Assembly (NCBI GenBank): GCA_947366645.1 | Contig: CANBAX010000039.1 | Span: 1 to 7,665, forward strand | DNA: 7,665 nt | Direction: 5' to 3' | Origin: an uncultured Clostridia bacterium | GTDB lineage: Bacteria > Bacillota > Clostridia > Christensenellales > UBA1242 | Part shown: piece by piece, positions 1-7,025 of the stretch | Numbering within the stretch: the first letter of the stretch is position 1 | How the letters are laid out: every line of letters begins with the position of its first letter | The notes under the pieces: generated by a model | What the model was told of the DNA's origin: nothing | The model's input: only the letters and a program-made list of their open reading frames with translations | The model's database searches: none | Position numbers and translations under genes: made by a program

Positions 1-3000
1 CCTTCAGCAACTATAATGGTTCTATCAAGCCATTCATCATCAAGCATTGCTCCTATTTGAGAATATTGGGTATATTTTAAAATTCCGTCAACATAGTAAT
101 TAACAGTTCTTAATTGTGTAATTGCCTCCCATTTAGCGTAAAGGGTAATGTTGTTTCTAGGAATAATACCTTCGGTAAATTCACTGCCTTCTTCAAAATT
201 AGGGGAGGTGTACCAACCGATAAAAGTAAATAAATCGTAATCGGTATCAGTTTTAAATTCCATATTCCCATAGTTTGGAAGGTTAAAAGCACTACCTTGT
301 TTACCTTTTACATCTGTTTCATATAAACCATCTTGGTTGGTAACAAAGGATACTACAAATTCGCGTTCACTTGCCTTCACCCAATTTCCATTGTAACCTT
401 CCCATTCTATATTTTCTTCATATTCATAATTGTCTATAAAATTATAGAAGTCAGAGTAATCCAGTACGGTGCCAAAATTAATTAATTCAAGCGGCTTGCT
501 TGTTTGTAAATTAAGTTGTAAACTGTCAGTGAACGGCATATTCATTTTAAAACCAATAAGCCCAATTATGTTCTTAGTAATATTATCGCCGCTCACACTG
601 TAAGAGTGGTCAGTAATTCCAAGAGTAAGAGTCATATCACCCATATTTTTATCGCCTGAAATTTCAGTCATATTTAAAACTATTGTGCAAACTCCGCTTT
701 GGCTATCAAAATTAAAACTTCGTATAATATTGCCAAGGTTAATTTCGTGCTCGTTTGCAAGTGATTTTCTAATAGTATCAATAATGGTGTCATTAAAACC
801 AGTACCCCATTGAACATAGTAAAGAACATCACTTAAAACAGTATCCAAAGGCGCCTTAAGTTTTTTCTCATAAGTTTCGGTGCCTTTAACGTTAAGCTCA
901 TGACGGTAGAAATATACTTCGCCATCTTTGTAGTATATGTTAAGCCGTCTTGTTTCATCAGAAGACTTCATCGTAGCAATGTTTAATGTGTTTACTTGAC
1001 TATACTTCCAGTTGGTATCATTGTTCAAGTTGTAAACAAGAGGGTGTACAACTGGAATTTTATCAATTACAATAAATACTTCTGGTTTGCCATCAACTAT
1101 TTTAACTTTAAAACTTACCGGCATAGACATATGCATATCACTAAGTACAGGAATTGCCATGTCGATATCAAAATTGCCAGCAATTTCAAAATCGCGATAA
1201 TCAGCCATATTAATTGCGGCTTTAATTACCTCATTGGCACCAGATATGTCTACATAGTTGAGGCTAGTATCGGGAGCGTTAACAGCTGCAAACTTGTTAA
1301 AGTCTATTTGGAGATTAAAACGTTCATTGTTTGACACGCCGGTATAAAGATTGTTTATTTCAAGAGAAAGCGGGTTTTTTCCATCAGTAACAAGTTTGAT
1401 AGTCATATTTTCTGCTCTTTCATTTGTAGAAATCTTGCTACCGTCAAGCACAATTTCAAGGGCGTTGCCATTTATGGTAATAGACTTGAATAAGTTTATA
1501 ATATCAAGAGGATTTGTTGATGGCATCATTCCGCCAAACAAGTTGCCCATGTTAGATAAGTCAATGTCCATACCATTTGCAACATCGCCAAGAATAGGTA
1601 GGAAACTTGGGTCCACACCAAGCATGTTCATAACAAGAACTAAAAGTTCATTGGCGTCTTTGTTGCTAATCTTGATAAGAAGGCCGTTATAATTAAGGTA
1701 AAGATACTCGCCATAAACACTCGCTTCCATCTTGTGATTAGTCTTTCCTACCACAGCAACATTGCCGTAAAATTGTAGTCCTTTTGTAAGGTCAATTTGA
1801 AGTTGTGCATCGGTGGTTTCAAAGATTAACTGCTTGCCATCAAAAACTTGTGCGTTTGCAGTTATATCAAATTGTTTATTGCTTGAATAACTTAAAACTA
1901 TGTCTATAAAAGGCAAAATTTCAGTTAAGTCAAAATATCCGCTTGAGATTTCCACAATGGAAGGGGAGTTTTCAATATTTGCATTAAAAGCAATGTTAGA
2001 GGAAGTAAAAGTAACTCCGGTAAGCATATTTTCAAAGTTTAATGTGAGGTTGAAATCGGTAGTTTTAAGAGATAGAGAGTTTTGGGTTAAGGATATATTT
2101 AAATCTGAAATAAACTTCGCAAAATCAAAATCGCTAGGTTTATTAAAATTTTGTAATTGGCTAATAATTTTTTCCATCATTTCATTGATGTTAATTCCAA
2201 ATTTTTCATATATAAACGCCGATACTCTGTCAATGTCATCAAGTGCGAATGAAACTTTAAGACCATTAATTTCAAGATAAATGGTATTATTTAAAAATCT
2301 TATAGTAATAAGTGTGTTGTCTATAATTGCCTGCGCGTATGCAGATATTTCGTTTTCGTCATAATTAAGTGAGCCGTTTACAATGTACTTGTCATAGTTA
2401 AGGTTGAAACTCAAATAGAATTTTTCATTTTCAATATATTGTTTTGTAGCACTGATAGCGTCTAAGAGGGTGTTTAAAGACTGATAATTTTCCTTGTCAA
2501 TTTCTGGAAGAGATATGCTATCCTGTGAGGCGTCAAGTTTTAAAGACGCAGTAATGTCACCAATAGACATCTTCAAACTACTTATTGTATCATTGTAACC
2601 TAATTCAAAAGTCATATCATTGAAAAGGGTCACCATAAGTCCGTTTTCTGTTTGAAGCATAGATTTAATGAAGCTAGGGTTTACACTTGGATTTAAAATT
2701 TCTGTAACCTTAGAAATAAATTCGTCAAAATCAAATTCCTTTGTTGTAATGTTAAAATTATCTTTTAAGAAATCAGTAATGTTTTGAAGGTCATCAAGGG
2801 TAGTGTAAAGCTTAACATCTTTTATTTGTAAATATAGCTGTCCCTCAATAAAATCAAGAGTAAGAGTCTGACCATAAACGTTCACTACAAAGTGATAATT
2901 GTTTCCACTAACAGTAAAATCAGCGCTGCCTATAATTTCATCATTGTTAGAGATTAAAGCGTTTCCAACAAAGCTGGTTTGCTTAAAAGTTGAGATTAAG

Positions 3001-4367
3001 GCATTTACGGCTGGAAGTGCTTCCTTAAGGTCAATATAATTGTCACTTGTAAGTGAAATATCCTTTGCCGAGGTCATAGTAAGGGTAGCGCTTACACCCA
3101 AACCGTTAAAGCCAAGTAGGGTAAGTTTGTTGTCATTGACGCCAAAATTTATATCTCCAATATCACGCAAAGTAAGAGTGTAGATATCTCCATTTTTCAC
3201 AAAACTTTGTATAATGCTAAGGTCAATATCGCTTAAACTTGTATGCTCGTCTTTGTTGTCTGAGAAGTTAAGGCTAGGGATTATCTCCATAAGATTTCCA
3301 TTTTTCAAAGAGGTAAGAATTGAGATAATTTCATTAACAGGTAAATTCACGCCAAACTGCTGATAAATAATATCAGAAAGTAAATCTGCGTCACTAAGTG
3401 CAAATTTAAAGTTGATGTTTCCATATTCAAAATATGCAATATTGTCAATAGCAATTAAATTAAGTGGTATTCCAAAAAGGTCCATAGAAAATTTAGAATT
3501 AAAATCTTTAAGGTTGGCAGAAAAATTACCAGAAATATTGTAATTGTCATATATGGCATTAATATTAAAAGCAATTTCTTCTTGATTAAGGTAGTCTAAA
3601 GTAGAGCCAAGTACGGTAAAAAGATGTGTTGCGTTAATGTATTCAGGCTCAGAAGGGGTTTCCACTGTCACTGAAGAAGGGTAGTTAAATTTAGAAGCCA
3701 CTTTAATACTTGTGCCATCTGAGATTTCAGTTTTAGGCAGGTTAAGTTCGCGGATAGAGTAGTTAAGGTCGCAAATAAGGCTAAGCTGTCCGATAACAGG
3801 CACATTGATAGAAAGTGTGATATTATTTTCGCCTTTGGTTTCGGTCAGGTCAGAAAGCATTGCAAGAATGGAGTCAAAGTCAAGCGCACCAACACTCAAA
3901 CCAAGGTCAGGCATTTCAATGTTAAGTATGGAAAGGATTTGATTTAAACTGTCCATAATGTTGTCAGTTTCTATCATGTATTTGCCGTTAAGTACATCGA
4001 TATAGATTATACCGTCAGTGTATCTAAGGTCGATAACAAGTGGCTCGTTTTCTACGTAAACGGTAAGCGAGCCGTCAATACCCAAATTTTCAAAACCGCC
4101 ATTAAGGTCTATTTGTGCATTAAGAAGGATATTAAAGGCGTCGGTAGGTGTTTCCACTTCAAGGTCAAGGTCAACTTTAAGTGCTTTGACTGTGGTAAAG
4201 TTTTGATAAATATGTGTAAGCTGCGGTGCAATGTAAATTTCTTCGCTGCCATCTTTGCCGGCTACTGGAGAAAGGAAAATTACACCAACAGCAGTGCCAA
4301 GAGAAATGAGAATATACACAAAAGCATAGCCAAGCAGTTTTGCAAATTTCTTAAAAAACTTTTTCAT
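1..4367 (-). CDS. Giant modular surface protein with InlB-type repeat, 3' end outside window
   Basis: The frame is open from the ATG at 4365-4367 to the left edge, giving at least 1,455 residues with no stop; the C-terminus is not in the window. The start is set by a strong ribosome binding site (AAAGGAGGAT) 3 bases upstream and by the close fit to the gene before it. Residues 1-11 are basic (MKKFFKKFAK) and 12-33 form one hydrophobic segment, so the protein is exported or anchored; no lipobox cysteine is seen. Residues 60-1300 are rich in Asn, Asp and Ile, with alternating hydrophobic pattern and only two cysteines, and fall into about six degenerate modules. Residues 1337-1414 match the InlB B-repeat (Listeria-Bacteroides repeat) pattern, with FIGWYTS, then NITLYAKW. 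Residues 1420 onward (TVNYYVDGILKYTQ) look like the start of another surface repeat. Inferred role: cell-surface adhesion or envelope structure. The molecular function is unknown. Confidence 0.88.
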   Translation of the reverse strand, partial: MKKFFKKFAKLLGYAFVYILISLGTAVGVIFLSPVAGKDGSEEIYIAPQLTHIYQNFTTVKALKVDLDLEVETPTDAFNILLNAQIDLNGGFENLGIDGSLTVYVENEPLVIDLRYTDGIIYIDVLNGKYMIETDNIMDSLNQILSILNIEMPDLGLSVGALDFDSILAMLSDLTETKGENNITLSINVPVIGQLSLICDLNYSIRELNLPKTEISDGTSIKVASKFNYPSSVTVETPSEPEYINATHLFTVLGSTLDYLNQEEIAFNINAIYDNYNISGNFSANLKDFNSKFSMDLFGIPLNLIAIDNIAYFEYGNINFKFALSDADLLSDIIYQQFGVNLPVNEIISILTSLKNGNLMEIIPSLNFSDNKDEHTSLSDIDLSIIQSFVKNGDIYTLTLRDIGDINFGVNDNKLTLLGFNGLGVSATLTMTSAKDISLTSDNYIDLKEALPAVNALISTFKQTSFVGNALISNNDEIIGSADFTVSGNNYHFVVNVYGQTLTLDFIEGQLYLQIKDVKLYTTLDDLQNITDFLKDNFNITTKEFDFDEFISKVTEILNPSVNPSFIKSMLQTENGLMVTLFNDMTFELGYNDTISSLKMSIGDITASLKLDASQDSISLPEIDKENYQSLNTLLDAISATKQYIENEKFYLSFNLNYDKYIVNGSLNYDENEISAYAQAIIDNTLITIRFLNNTIYLEINGLKVSFALDDIDRVSAFIYEKFGININEMMEKIISQLQNFNKPSDFDFAKFISDLNISLTQNSLSLKTTDFNLTLNFENMLTGVTFTSSNIAFNANIENSPSIVEISSGYFDLTEILPFIDIVLSYSSNKQFDITANAQVFDGKQLIFETTDAQLQIDLTKGLQFYGNVAVVGKTNHKMEASVYGEYLYLNYNGLLIKISNKDANELLVLVMNMLGVDPSFLPILGDVANGMDIDLSNMGNLFGGMMPSTNPLDIINLFKSITINGNALEIVLDGSKISTNERAENMTIKLVTDGKNPLSLEINNLYTGVSNNERFNLQIDFNKFAAVNAPDTSLNYVDISGANEVIKAAINMADYRDFEIAGNFDIDMAIPVLSDMHMSMPVSFKVKIVDGKPEVFIVIDKIPVVHPLVYNLNNDTNWKYSQVNTLNIATMKSSDETRRLNIYYKDGEVYFYRHELNVKGTETYEKKLKAPLDTVLSDVLYYVQWGTGFNDTIIDTIRKSLANEHEINLGNIIRSFNFDSQSGVCTIVLNMTEISGDKNMGDMTLTLGITDHSYSVSGDNITKNIIGLIGFKMNMPFTDSLQLNLQTSKPLELINFGTVLDYSDFYNFIDNYEYEENIEWEGYNGNWVKASEREFVVSFVTNQDGLYETDVKGKQGSAFNLPNYGNMEFKTDTDYDLFTFIGWYTSPNFEEGSEFTEGIIPRNNITLYAKWEAITQLRTVNYYVDGILKYTQYSQIGAMLDDEWLDRTIIVAE
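126..359 (-). other. InlB B-repeat / Listeria-Bacteroides repeat domain
   Basis: Residues 1337-1414 of the giant protein run from FVVSFVTNQDG through a GKQGSAFNLP segment, FIGWYTSPNF and EGSEFTEG to NITLYAKWEA. This is the order of the Listeria-Bacteroides repeat (Flg_new family): an opening strand with TN.DG, a central GWYT and a closing ITLYAKW. The family is a small ubiquitin-like beta domain found, often in tandem, in secreted or wall-associated proteins of Firmicutes and Bacteroidetes. Its presence is the best evidence that this protein is displayed outside the cell. More copies may follow beyond the left edge. Confidence 0.85.
468..3623 (-). repeat. Degenerate protein modules of about 190 residues
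   Basis: Within the giant protein the same layout recurs. First comes a short helix ending near a leucine-rich stretch (for example residues 442-460 YIDLKEALPAVNALIS and 810-826 YFDLTEILPFIDIVLS). Then follow several beta-type strands and a landmark strand pair such as IAYFEYGNINFKF (310-322), LYLQIKDVKLYTTL (511-524), IYLEINGLKVSFAL (696-709) and LYLNYNGLLIKI (889-900). Each landmark is followed by an amphipathic helix with a D..... FI...FGIN pattern (325-343, 525-541, 711-727, 903-919). Landmarks are spaced about 186 to 200 residues apart. An earlier, more divergent copy has its landmark at 118-131, outside the span given here, and a longer sixth copy has its landmark near 1148. The similarity is only visible at protein level; I see no DNA-level repeat. 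The fold is unknown; strands wrapping a helix, as in LolA/LppX-like lipid carriers, is only a guess. Confidence 0.6.
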
Positions 4368-4370
4368 GTT

Positions 4371-4380
4371 ATCCTCCTTT
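4371..4380 (-). promoter_or_regulatory. Strong ribosome binding site of the giant gene
   Basis: On the minus strand AAAGGAGGAT precedes ATG by 3 bases (AAC), and its first base overlaps the stop codon of the preceding gene. The SD core AAGGAGG is full length and decides the start at 4367. Termination and re-initiation are close enough for translational coupling. Confidence 0.9.
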
Positions 4381-5534
4381 TAATTTGGTTTGTAAGGCAA
4401 AGTGACAGGCTCATTAAATGTGTAGTCAGTGTTAAGCGTGCCTTCACAAGGTGCTGGAATACCGTATTTCACGGTGTAATGTTCTAAAATTTCGGTACGA
4501 AGAAAATTCCAGTTTTCATCAAGATACACTTTGATAGAAATGTCGTCGAATTTAGGCTTGGAAGTAAGTCCGCTTGTCAGCATCACCTGCTTGTGATAGC
4601 GAATAGCGCCAAGCACAGGGTCAATTTTCAAAGTGAAGAGATAGGCTTTTTTATCATTAAGGGTTGTTTCTTCTATGGTGTCAGTATTGTTAAGCACGGT
4701 CTGAGAAGAAACAACGTATGGGCTAACCATTTCAGGCAATGAGCCGTTTTTGTCTATAAATTGTTCGGTGGTAAATTTCTGATTTTCACCAGTCCAGTCC
4801 GCGGTTTCAGCTTTGACATTTTTGCCTTTGATAAGGTTGACATTGCCGCTTCCTTTTTTATGCACCGCACATACAGCCACCGTCATCATGCCAACACTTT
4901 GGCTGGTAAGCTCATATGTTTCGCCGTCAAAGGCACGAATACTGAAAACTGACTGAGTGGCAATAGTTGCCACCTTTCCACGGCCTACAAAGTAGAAACT
5001 GTCCGCCTGAGCCGCTTTGTAAGAGGCCATAGCAAAGTTTTCGCTTAAGGTGTAGTTAAGAGGGCTTCCGCCATTTGCCTGAATTTTAGAAACTATGCTG
5101 TCGGTATTGTCAAGATAGGGCTCTGCGCTTTCAGGGTAATCAATTTTCATAAGGCTTTCGGTATAATCCTTGTACCAGCCGCCAACAAGAGAGCCTGTTA
5201 CAACCCCCAACACCACCGCCGCAGCAAGATTAAAAACCGACTTTTTCCAGTTGCGCTTTTTAGGCTGAATTTTCTTGGCAGATATGAAATTAAGGTTGTT
5301 ACGCCTAGCCTTAGCGTATTTCATGTCTTTCTGATTTTTGTAAATTGGCATAAGTTCGGCGGAAGGGGAGAAGGGGGTAAGGCCTTGAAGGTCAGGAAAC
5401 TCAATTTTGCCAACAACAAAAGAGCCAAACTTAGGAAGGCTTAAAAACTTGCGGTCTTTAATTTTTTTATCTGAATCAACCTTGCCTGTTTTTTCAACAG
5501 AGGGTTGAGAGTTCTCTAATTTTTTAATTTTCAT
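4380..5534 (-). CDS. Single-pass membrane protein with external domain, unknown family
   Basis: A 384-residue protein from the ATG at 5532-5534 (MKIKKLENSQ) to TAA at 4380-4382. I prefer this start because a weak AGG lies 7 bases upstream. The in-frame ATG at 5622-5624 would add 30 residues but has no ribosome binding site and sits almost at the predicted transcription start. Residues 1-98 are basic and polar (KKIQPKKRNWKKS just before the membrane) and should be cytoplasmic. Residues 99-120 (from SVFNLAAAVVLGVV) form one hydrophobic helix with Gly, and 121-384 should be external. The external part has mixed beta pattern with two cysteines (222 and 363) and no catalytic motif that I recognise. 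It is the first gene of an operon with the giant surface protein, 12 bases between stop and next start, so it may anchor, export or assist that protein. That link is inference. I do not recognise the family. Confidence 0.85.
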   Translation of the reverse strand: MKIKKLENSQPSVEKTGKVDSDKKIKDRKFLSLPKFGSFVVGKIEFPDLQGLTPFSPSAELMPIYKNQKDMKYAKARRNNLNFISAKKIQPKKRNWKKSVFNLAAAVVLGVVTGSLVGGWYKDYTESLMKIDYPESAEPYLDNTDSIVSKIQANGGSPLNYTLSENFAMASYKAAQADSFYFVGRGKVATIATQSVFSIRAFDGETYELTSQSVGMMTVAVCAVHKKGSGNVNLIKGKNVKAETADWTGENQKFTTEQFIDKNGSLPEMVSPYVVSSQTVLNNTDTIEETTLNDKKAYLFTLKIDPVLGAIRYHKQVMLTSGLTSKPKFDDISIKVYLDENWNFLRTEILEHYTVKYGIPAPCEGTLNTDYTFNEPVTLPYKPN

Positions 5535-5633
5535 TATATAACCTATAACGGGTTTTGTTAAGTTGTTAAAATATGTGTACGAGTATAAAAATCCCGTGAA
5601 TTTAAAATTTAATTTGTTATACATAAATATAAC
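5535..5633 (-). promoter_or_regulatory. Structured 5' leader of the surface operon
   Basis: If transcription starts near 5633, the leader is about 100 nt. It begins with an inverted repeat, TTGTTATA at 5628-5635 and TATAACAA at 5614-5621 on the minus strand, 8-bp arms around a 6-nt loop, overlapping the start site. A second long-range pairing joins ACGGGATTTT (near 5588-5597) to AAAACCCGT (5548-5556), nine pairs with one bulge, ending just before the weak AGG ribosome binding site (5542-5544). The first could be an operator or a 5' stabilising stem. The second could affect start-site access. No known riboswitch class is recognised. Confidence 0.4.
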
Positions 5634-5639
5634 AAGTAT

Positions 5640-5668
5640 ATTTTATAATATTTAAGATACTTTGTCAA
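5640..5668 (-). promoter_or_regulatory. Sigma-A-type promoter of the surface operon
   Basis: On the minus strand a perfect -35 TTGACA (5663-5668) is followed by a 17-bp spacer and TAAAAT (5640-5645, one mismatch to TATAAT). Transcription would begin near 5633. It is the only strong promoter seen upstream of the two minus-strand genes. Confidence 0.75.
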
Positions 5669-5682
5669 CAAAAAATTATACC

Positions 5683-5705
5683 TTTTTATCAAAATTTGAT
5701 AAAAA
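5683..5705. promoter_or_regulatory. 23-bp palindrome between divergent promoters, possible operator
   Basis: Arms TTTTTATCAAA (5683-5693) and TTTGATAAAAA (5695-5705) are perfect inverted repeats around one central A. The palindrome lies about 15 bp upstream of the minus-strand -35 box and about 60 bp upstream of the plus-strand -35 box. No plus-strand gene ends before it, so a terminator is unlikely; a dimeric regulator site is the simplest reading. The run of A and T makes chance symmetry more likely than in a balanced sequence. Confidence 0.45.
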
Positions 5706-5749
5706 AAGTAGAAAAATGTCAAATCAAAAAAATAATGAAAAATATGTAT

Positions 5750-5784
5750 ATTTATGCAAAAATTATTTGATTTATGCAAAAATT
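5750..5784. repeat. 15-bp perfect direct repeat, 20-bp period, in the plus promoter
   Basis: ATTTATGCAAAAATT occurs at 5750-5764 and again at 5770-5784. The start-to-start distance of 20 bp is about two helical turns, so a protein would meet both copies on the same face. The second copy covers most of the -35 box and spacer of the plus-strand promoter, which would suit a repressor. No regulator family is recognised. Confidence 0.55.
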
Positions 5785-5795
5785 TGTGATATCAT
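5767..5795 (+). promoter_or_regulatory. Promoter of the 208-residue gene
   Basis: TTGATT (5767-5772, two mismatches to TTGACA), a 17-bp spacer and TATCAT (5790-5795, one mismatch). Transcription would start near 5802, leaving a leader of about 17 nt that holds only the AAAAGGAG ribosome binding site (5805-5812). Confidence 0.55.
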
Positions 5796-5818
5796 AAAGA
5801 CCTCAAAAGGAGAAAAAG

Positions 5819-6445
5819 ATGTACGAGGATTTATCACAACTAAAAGAGAAAAACATAAATGTAGAGGGGGAGGAGTACTATGCAGTGCTTGGTGGTTACA
5901 TAAATAAGATATCCGACCTTGAAGGAGGGAAAACCTCAGACATCACCTCACTTTTAAAAAGGGCTAGTAGTGGCGAGAGCGAACTTGAAAATGAGTTTGC
6001 GGGACTTACAAAAAATGAGAATGTAGGCGCAATTTTATCTTCGCCGATAAGCCGTGAAAAGAAGATTTTTTTACTTCATGAAGAGGCGGTTGCTATAGGC
6101 TCACAAAGGGTGTATCAAGAAACTTTTTCAAAGTGCCGAAAGTTTGGGGATATAAATGAAAGAATAGATGCTATTAAACATCGCTATGGCCGCAATTATG
6201 AGGACTATAAAATGCTCATGAATATCAAAAATGACGAAAAAGAACTCACTAAACTCATACAAATGCGTGCCGGCAATGTGAGTACGCCTGTTGAGGAGAT
6301 AAAAAAGGTTGTCCTTTCAAATATAGAGGCGCAAGAAGCAGAATTTATTAAACAACAAACAAATTATGTAAATAAAGTGGTTTCCTTTCTTGTAGATGAC
6401 GAGTGTAGACTTGTCATAGAGCAAGAAAGTCTTCAAATTTCCTAA
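5819..6445 (+). CDS. Hypothetical soluble helical protein, 208 residues
   Basis: It starts at ATG 5819-5821, with AAAAGGAG ending 6 bases upstream, and ends at TAA 6443-6445. No signal peptide or membrane segment is visible. The protein is highly charged (many Glu and Lys) and mostly helical by pattern: about 80-150 (from REKKIFLLHEEAVAIG through KNDEKELTKLIQMR) and about 157-195 (from PVEEIKKVVLSNIE), the last with coiled-coil character. There are two cysteines (106, 196), no recognisable DNA-binding, nucleotide-binding or catalytic motif, and no family that I recognise. It is divergent from the surface operon and upstream of rplM, which has its own promoter. It could be a regulator of the shared intergenic region, but nothing in the sequence proves that. 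Confidence 0.85.
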   Translation: MYEDLSQLKEKNINVEGEEYYAVLGGYINKISDLEGGKTSDITSLLKRASSGESELENEFAGLTKNENVGAILSSPISREKKIFLLHEEAVAIGSQRVYQETFSKCRKFGDINERIDAIKHRYGRNYEDYKMLMNIKNDEKELTKLIQMRAGNVSTPVEEIKKVVLSNIEAQEAEFIKQQTNYVNKVVSFLVDDECRLVIEQESLQIS

Positions 6446-6462
6446 AATATTTGCAAAAACGC

Positions 6463-6491
6463 TTGACAATAGGTTGATATTTATATAAAAT
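6463..6491 (+). promoter_or_regulatory. Sigma-A-type promoter of rplM-rpsI
   Basis: Perfect -35 TTGACA (6463-6468), 17-bp spacer and TAAAAT (6486-6491). It begins 18 bases after the stop of the preceding gene. Transcription should start near 6498, giving an rplM leader of about 84 nt. The same TTGACA-N17-TAAAAT layout is used by the surface operon promoter. Confidence 0.8.
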
Positions 6492-6496
6492 ATAAT

Positions 6497-6519
6497 CGTC
6501 TTAAATTAAGGCGTTTTTT
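6497..6519 (+). terminator. Terminator-like hairpin at the rplM transcript start
   Basis: CGTCTT (6497-6502) pairs with AAGGCG (6508-6513, one G-U pair) around AAATT, directly followed by six T (6514-6519). It is the only terminator-like element after the 208-residue gene, so it probably stops read-through from there. It coincides with the predicted rplM start site and may also be the first element of the L13 leader. Confidence 0.55.
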
Positions 6520-6581
6520 GTTTGCACTAGCCCCGCGAATGAATAACACCTTTTAAACAGGCAGAAAATTTGGAGGAAATA
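6520..6581 (+). promoter_or_regulatory. Probable L13-type ribosomal leader
   Basis: This is the untranslated leader directly ahead of rplM, between the hairpin and the ATG. Firmicutes rplM genes are known to carry a conserved cis-acting L13 leader RNA (Rfam L13_leader), thought to let L13 control its own operon. The segment holds GCACTAGCCCCGCGAATGAA and then ACACCTTTTAAACAGGC. TGTTTG (6519-6524) can pair with TAAACA (6554-6559), and GCC (6530-6532) with GGC (6560-6562). The pairings are short and were found by eye. The call rests on position and resemblance from memory, not on a covariance-model match. Confidence 0.5.
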
Positions 6582-7025
6582 ATGAAGACTTATATGGCAA
6601 AACCAGCCGAAGTAGAAAGAAAATGGTTGGTTGTAGATGCTGCTGGCGTATCACTTGGAAGAGTGGCAAGTCAAGTGGCTGATATATTAACAGGTAAAAA
6701 CAAAACAATTTATACACCGCATGTAGATACAGGTGATTTTTGCATAGTAATAAACTCAGATAAGGTAGTTTTAACAGGCAATAAACTTCAAGATAAAAAG
6801 ATGAGATGGCACACAGGTTACATAGGTGGACTTAAAGAAGTGGGTTATGATAAACTCATGCAAGAAAACTCACCAAAGGTAATTGAGAAAGCGGTTAAAG
6901 GAATGCTTCCAAAAACCACACTTGGAAGAAAACAATTCACAAGACTTCATGTATATAAAGATGCAACTCATAACCATGAAGCACAAAAACCAGAAAATAT
7001 AGAAATTAAAGGAGCAAGAAGATAA
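6582..7025 (+). CDS. rplM: 50S ribosomal protein L13
   Basis: A 147-residue protein, close to the usual 142-147, acting in the large ribosomal subunit, where L13 is an early-assembly 23S rRNA-binding protein. Family landmarks are in place: MKTYMAKP at the start, W.VVDA.G..LGR.AS (15-30), YTPHVDTGDF (44-53), ADKV-like NSDKVVLTGNK (58-68), HTGYIGG (77-83), and the signature KGMLPKTTLGR...RLHVY...HNHEAQ.P (106-137). The start is ATG 6582, with GGAGG (6572-6576) 5 bases upstream. An in-frame TTG at 6570 lies inside that ribosome binding site and is rejected. The stop overlaps the rpsI start by one base (TAATG), the classical L13-S9 pairing. Confidence 0.98.
   Translation: MKTYMAKPAEVERKWLVVDAAGVSLGRVASQVADILTGKNKTIYTPHVDTGDFCIVINSDKVVLTGNKLQDKKMRWHTGYIGGLKEVGYDKLMQENSPKVIEKAVKGMLPKTTLGRKQFTRLHVYKDATHNHEAQKPENIEIKGARR

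Noticed and set aside
996..2280. Plus-strand open frames at 996-1334, 1351-1692 and 1900-2280
   Set aside because: They lie wholly inside the long minus-strand gene, have no ribosome binding sites, and translate to hydrophobic or low-complexity strings typical of antisense shadows.
4113..4487. Plus-strand open frame of 124 residues across the junction of the two surface genes
   Set aside because: It is antisense to two well-supported coding regions and to their ribosome binding site; its composition (many Cys, Phe, Lys) has no family character.
5535..5624. Upstream ATG at 5622-5624 adding 30 residues to the membrane protein
   Set aside because: No ribosome binding site; it lies about 10 bases from the predicted transcription start, and the extra Tyr/Phe/Asn-rich residues look like translated leader.
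5683..5705. Rho-independent terminator reading of the TTTTTATCAAA palindrome
   Set aside because: The stem is almost all A-T with a one-base loop, and no gene ends upstream of it on either strand.
5662..5907. Plus-strand open frame of 81 residues (start 5662)
   Set aside because: It covers the promoter region and overlaps the better-supported gene at 5819 in another frame, with no ribosome binding site.
6570..6581. TTG start four codons upstream of rplM
   Set aside because: It lies within the GGAGG ribosome binding site that serves ATG 6582, and L13 proteins begin with the MKT-type N-terminus found there.
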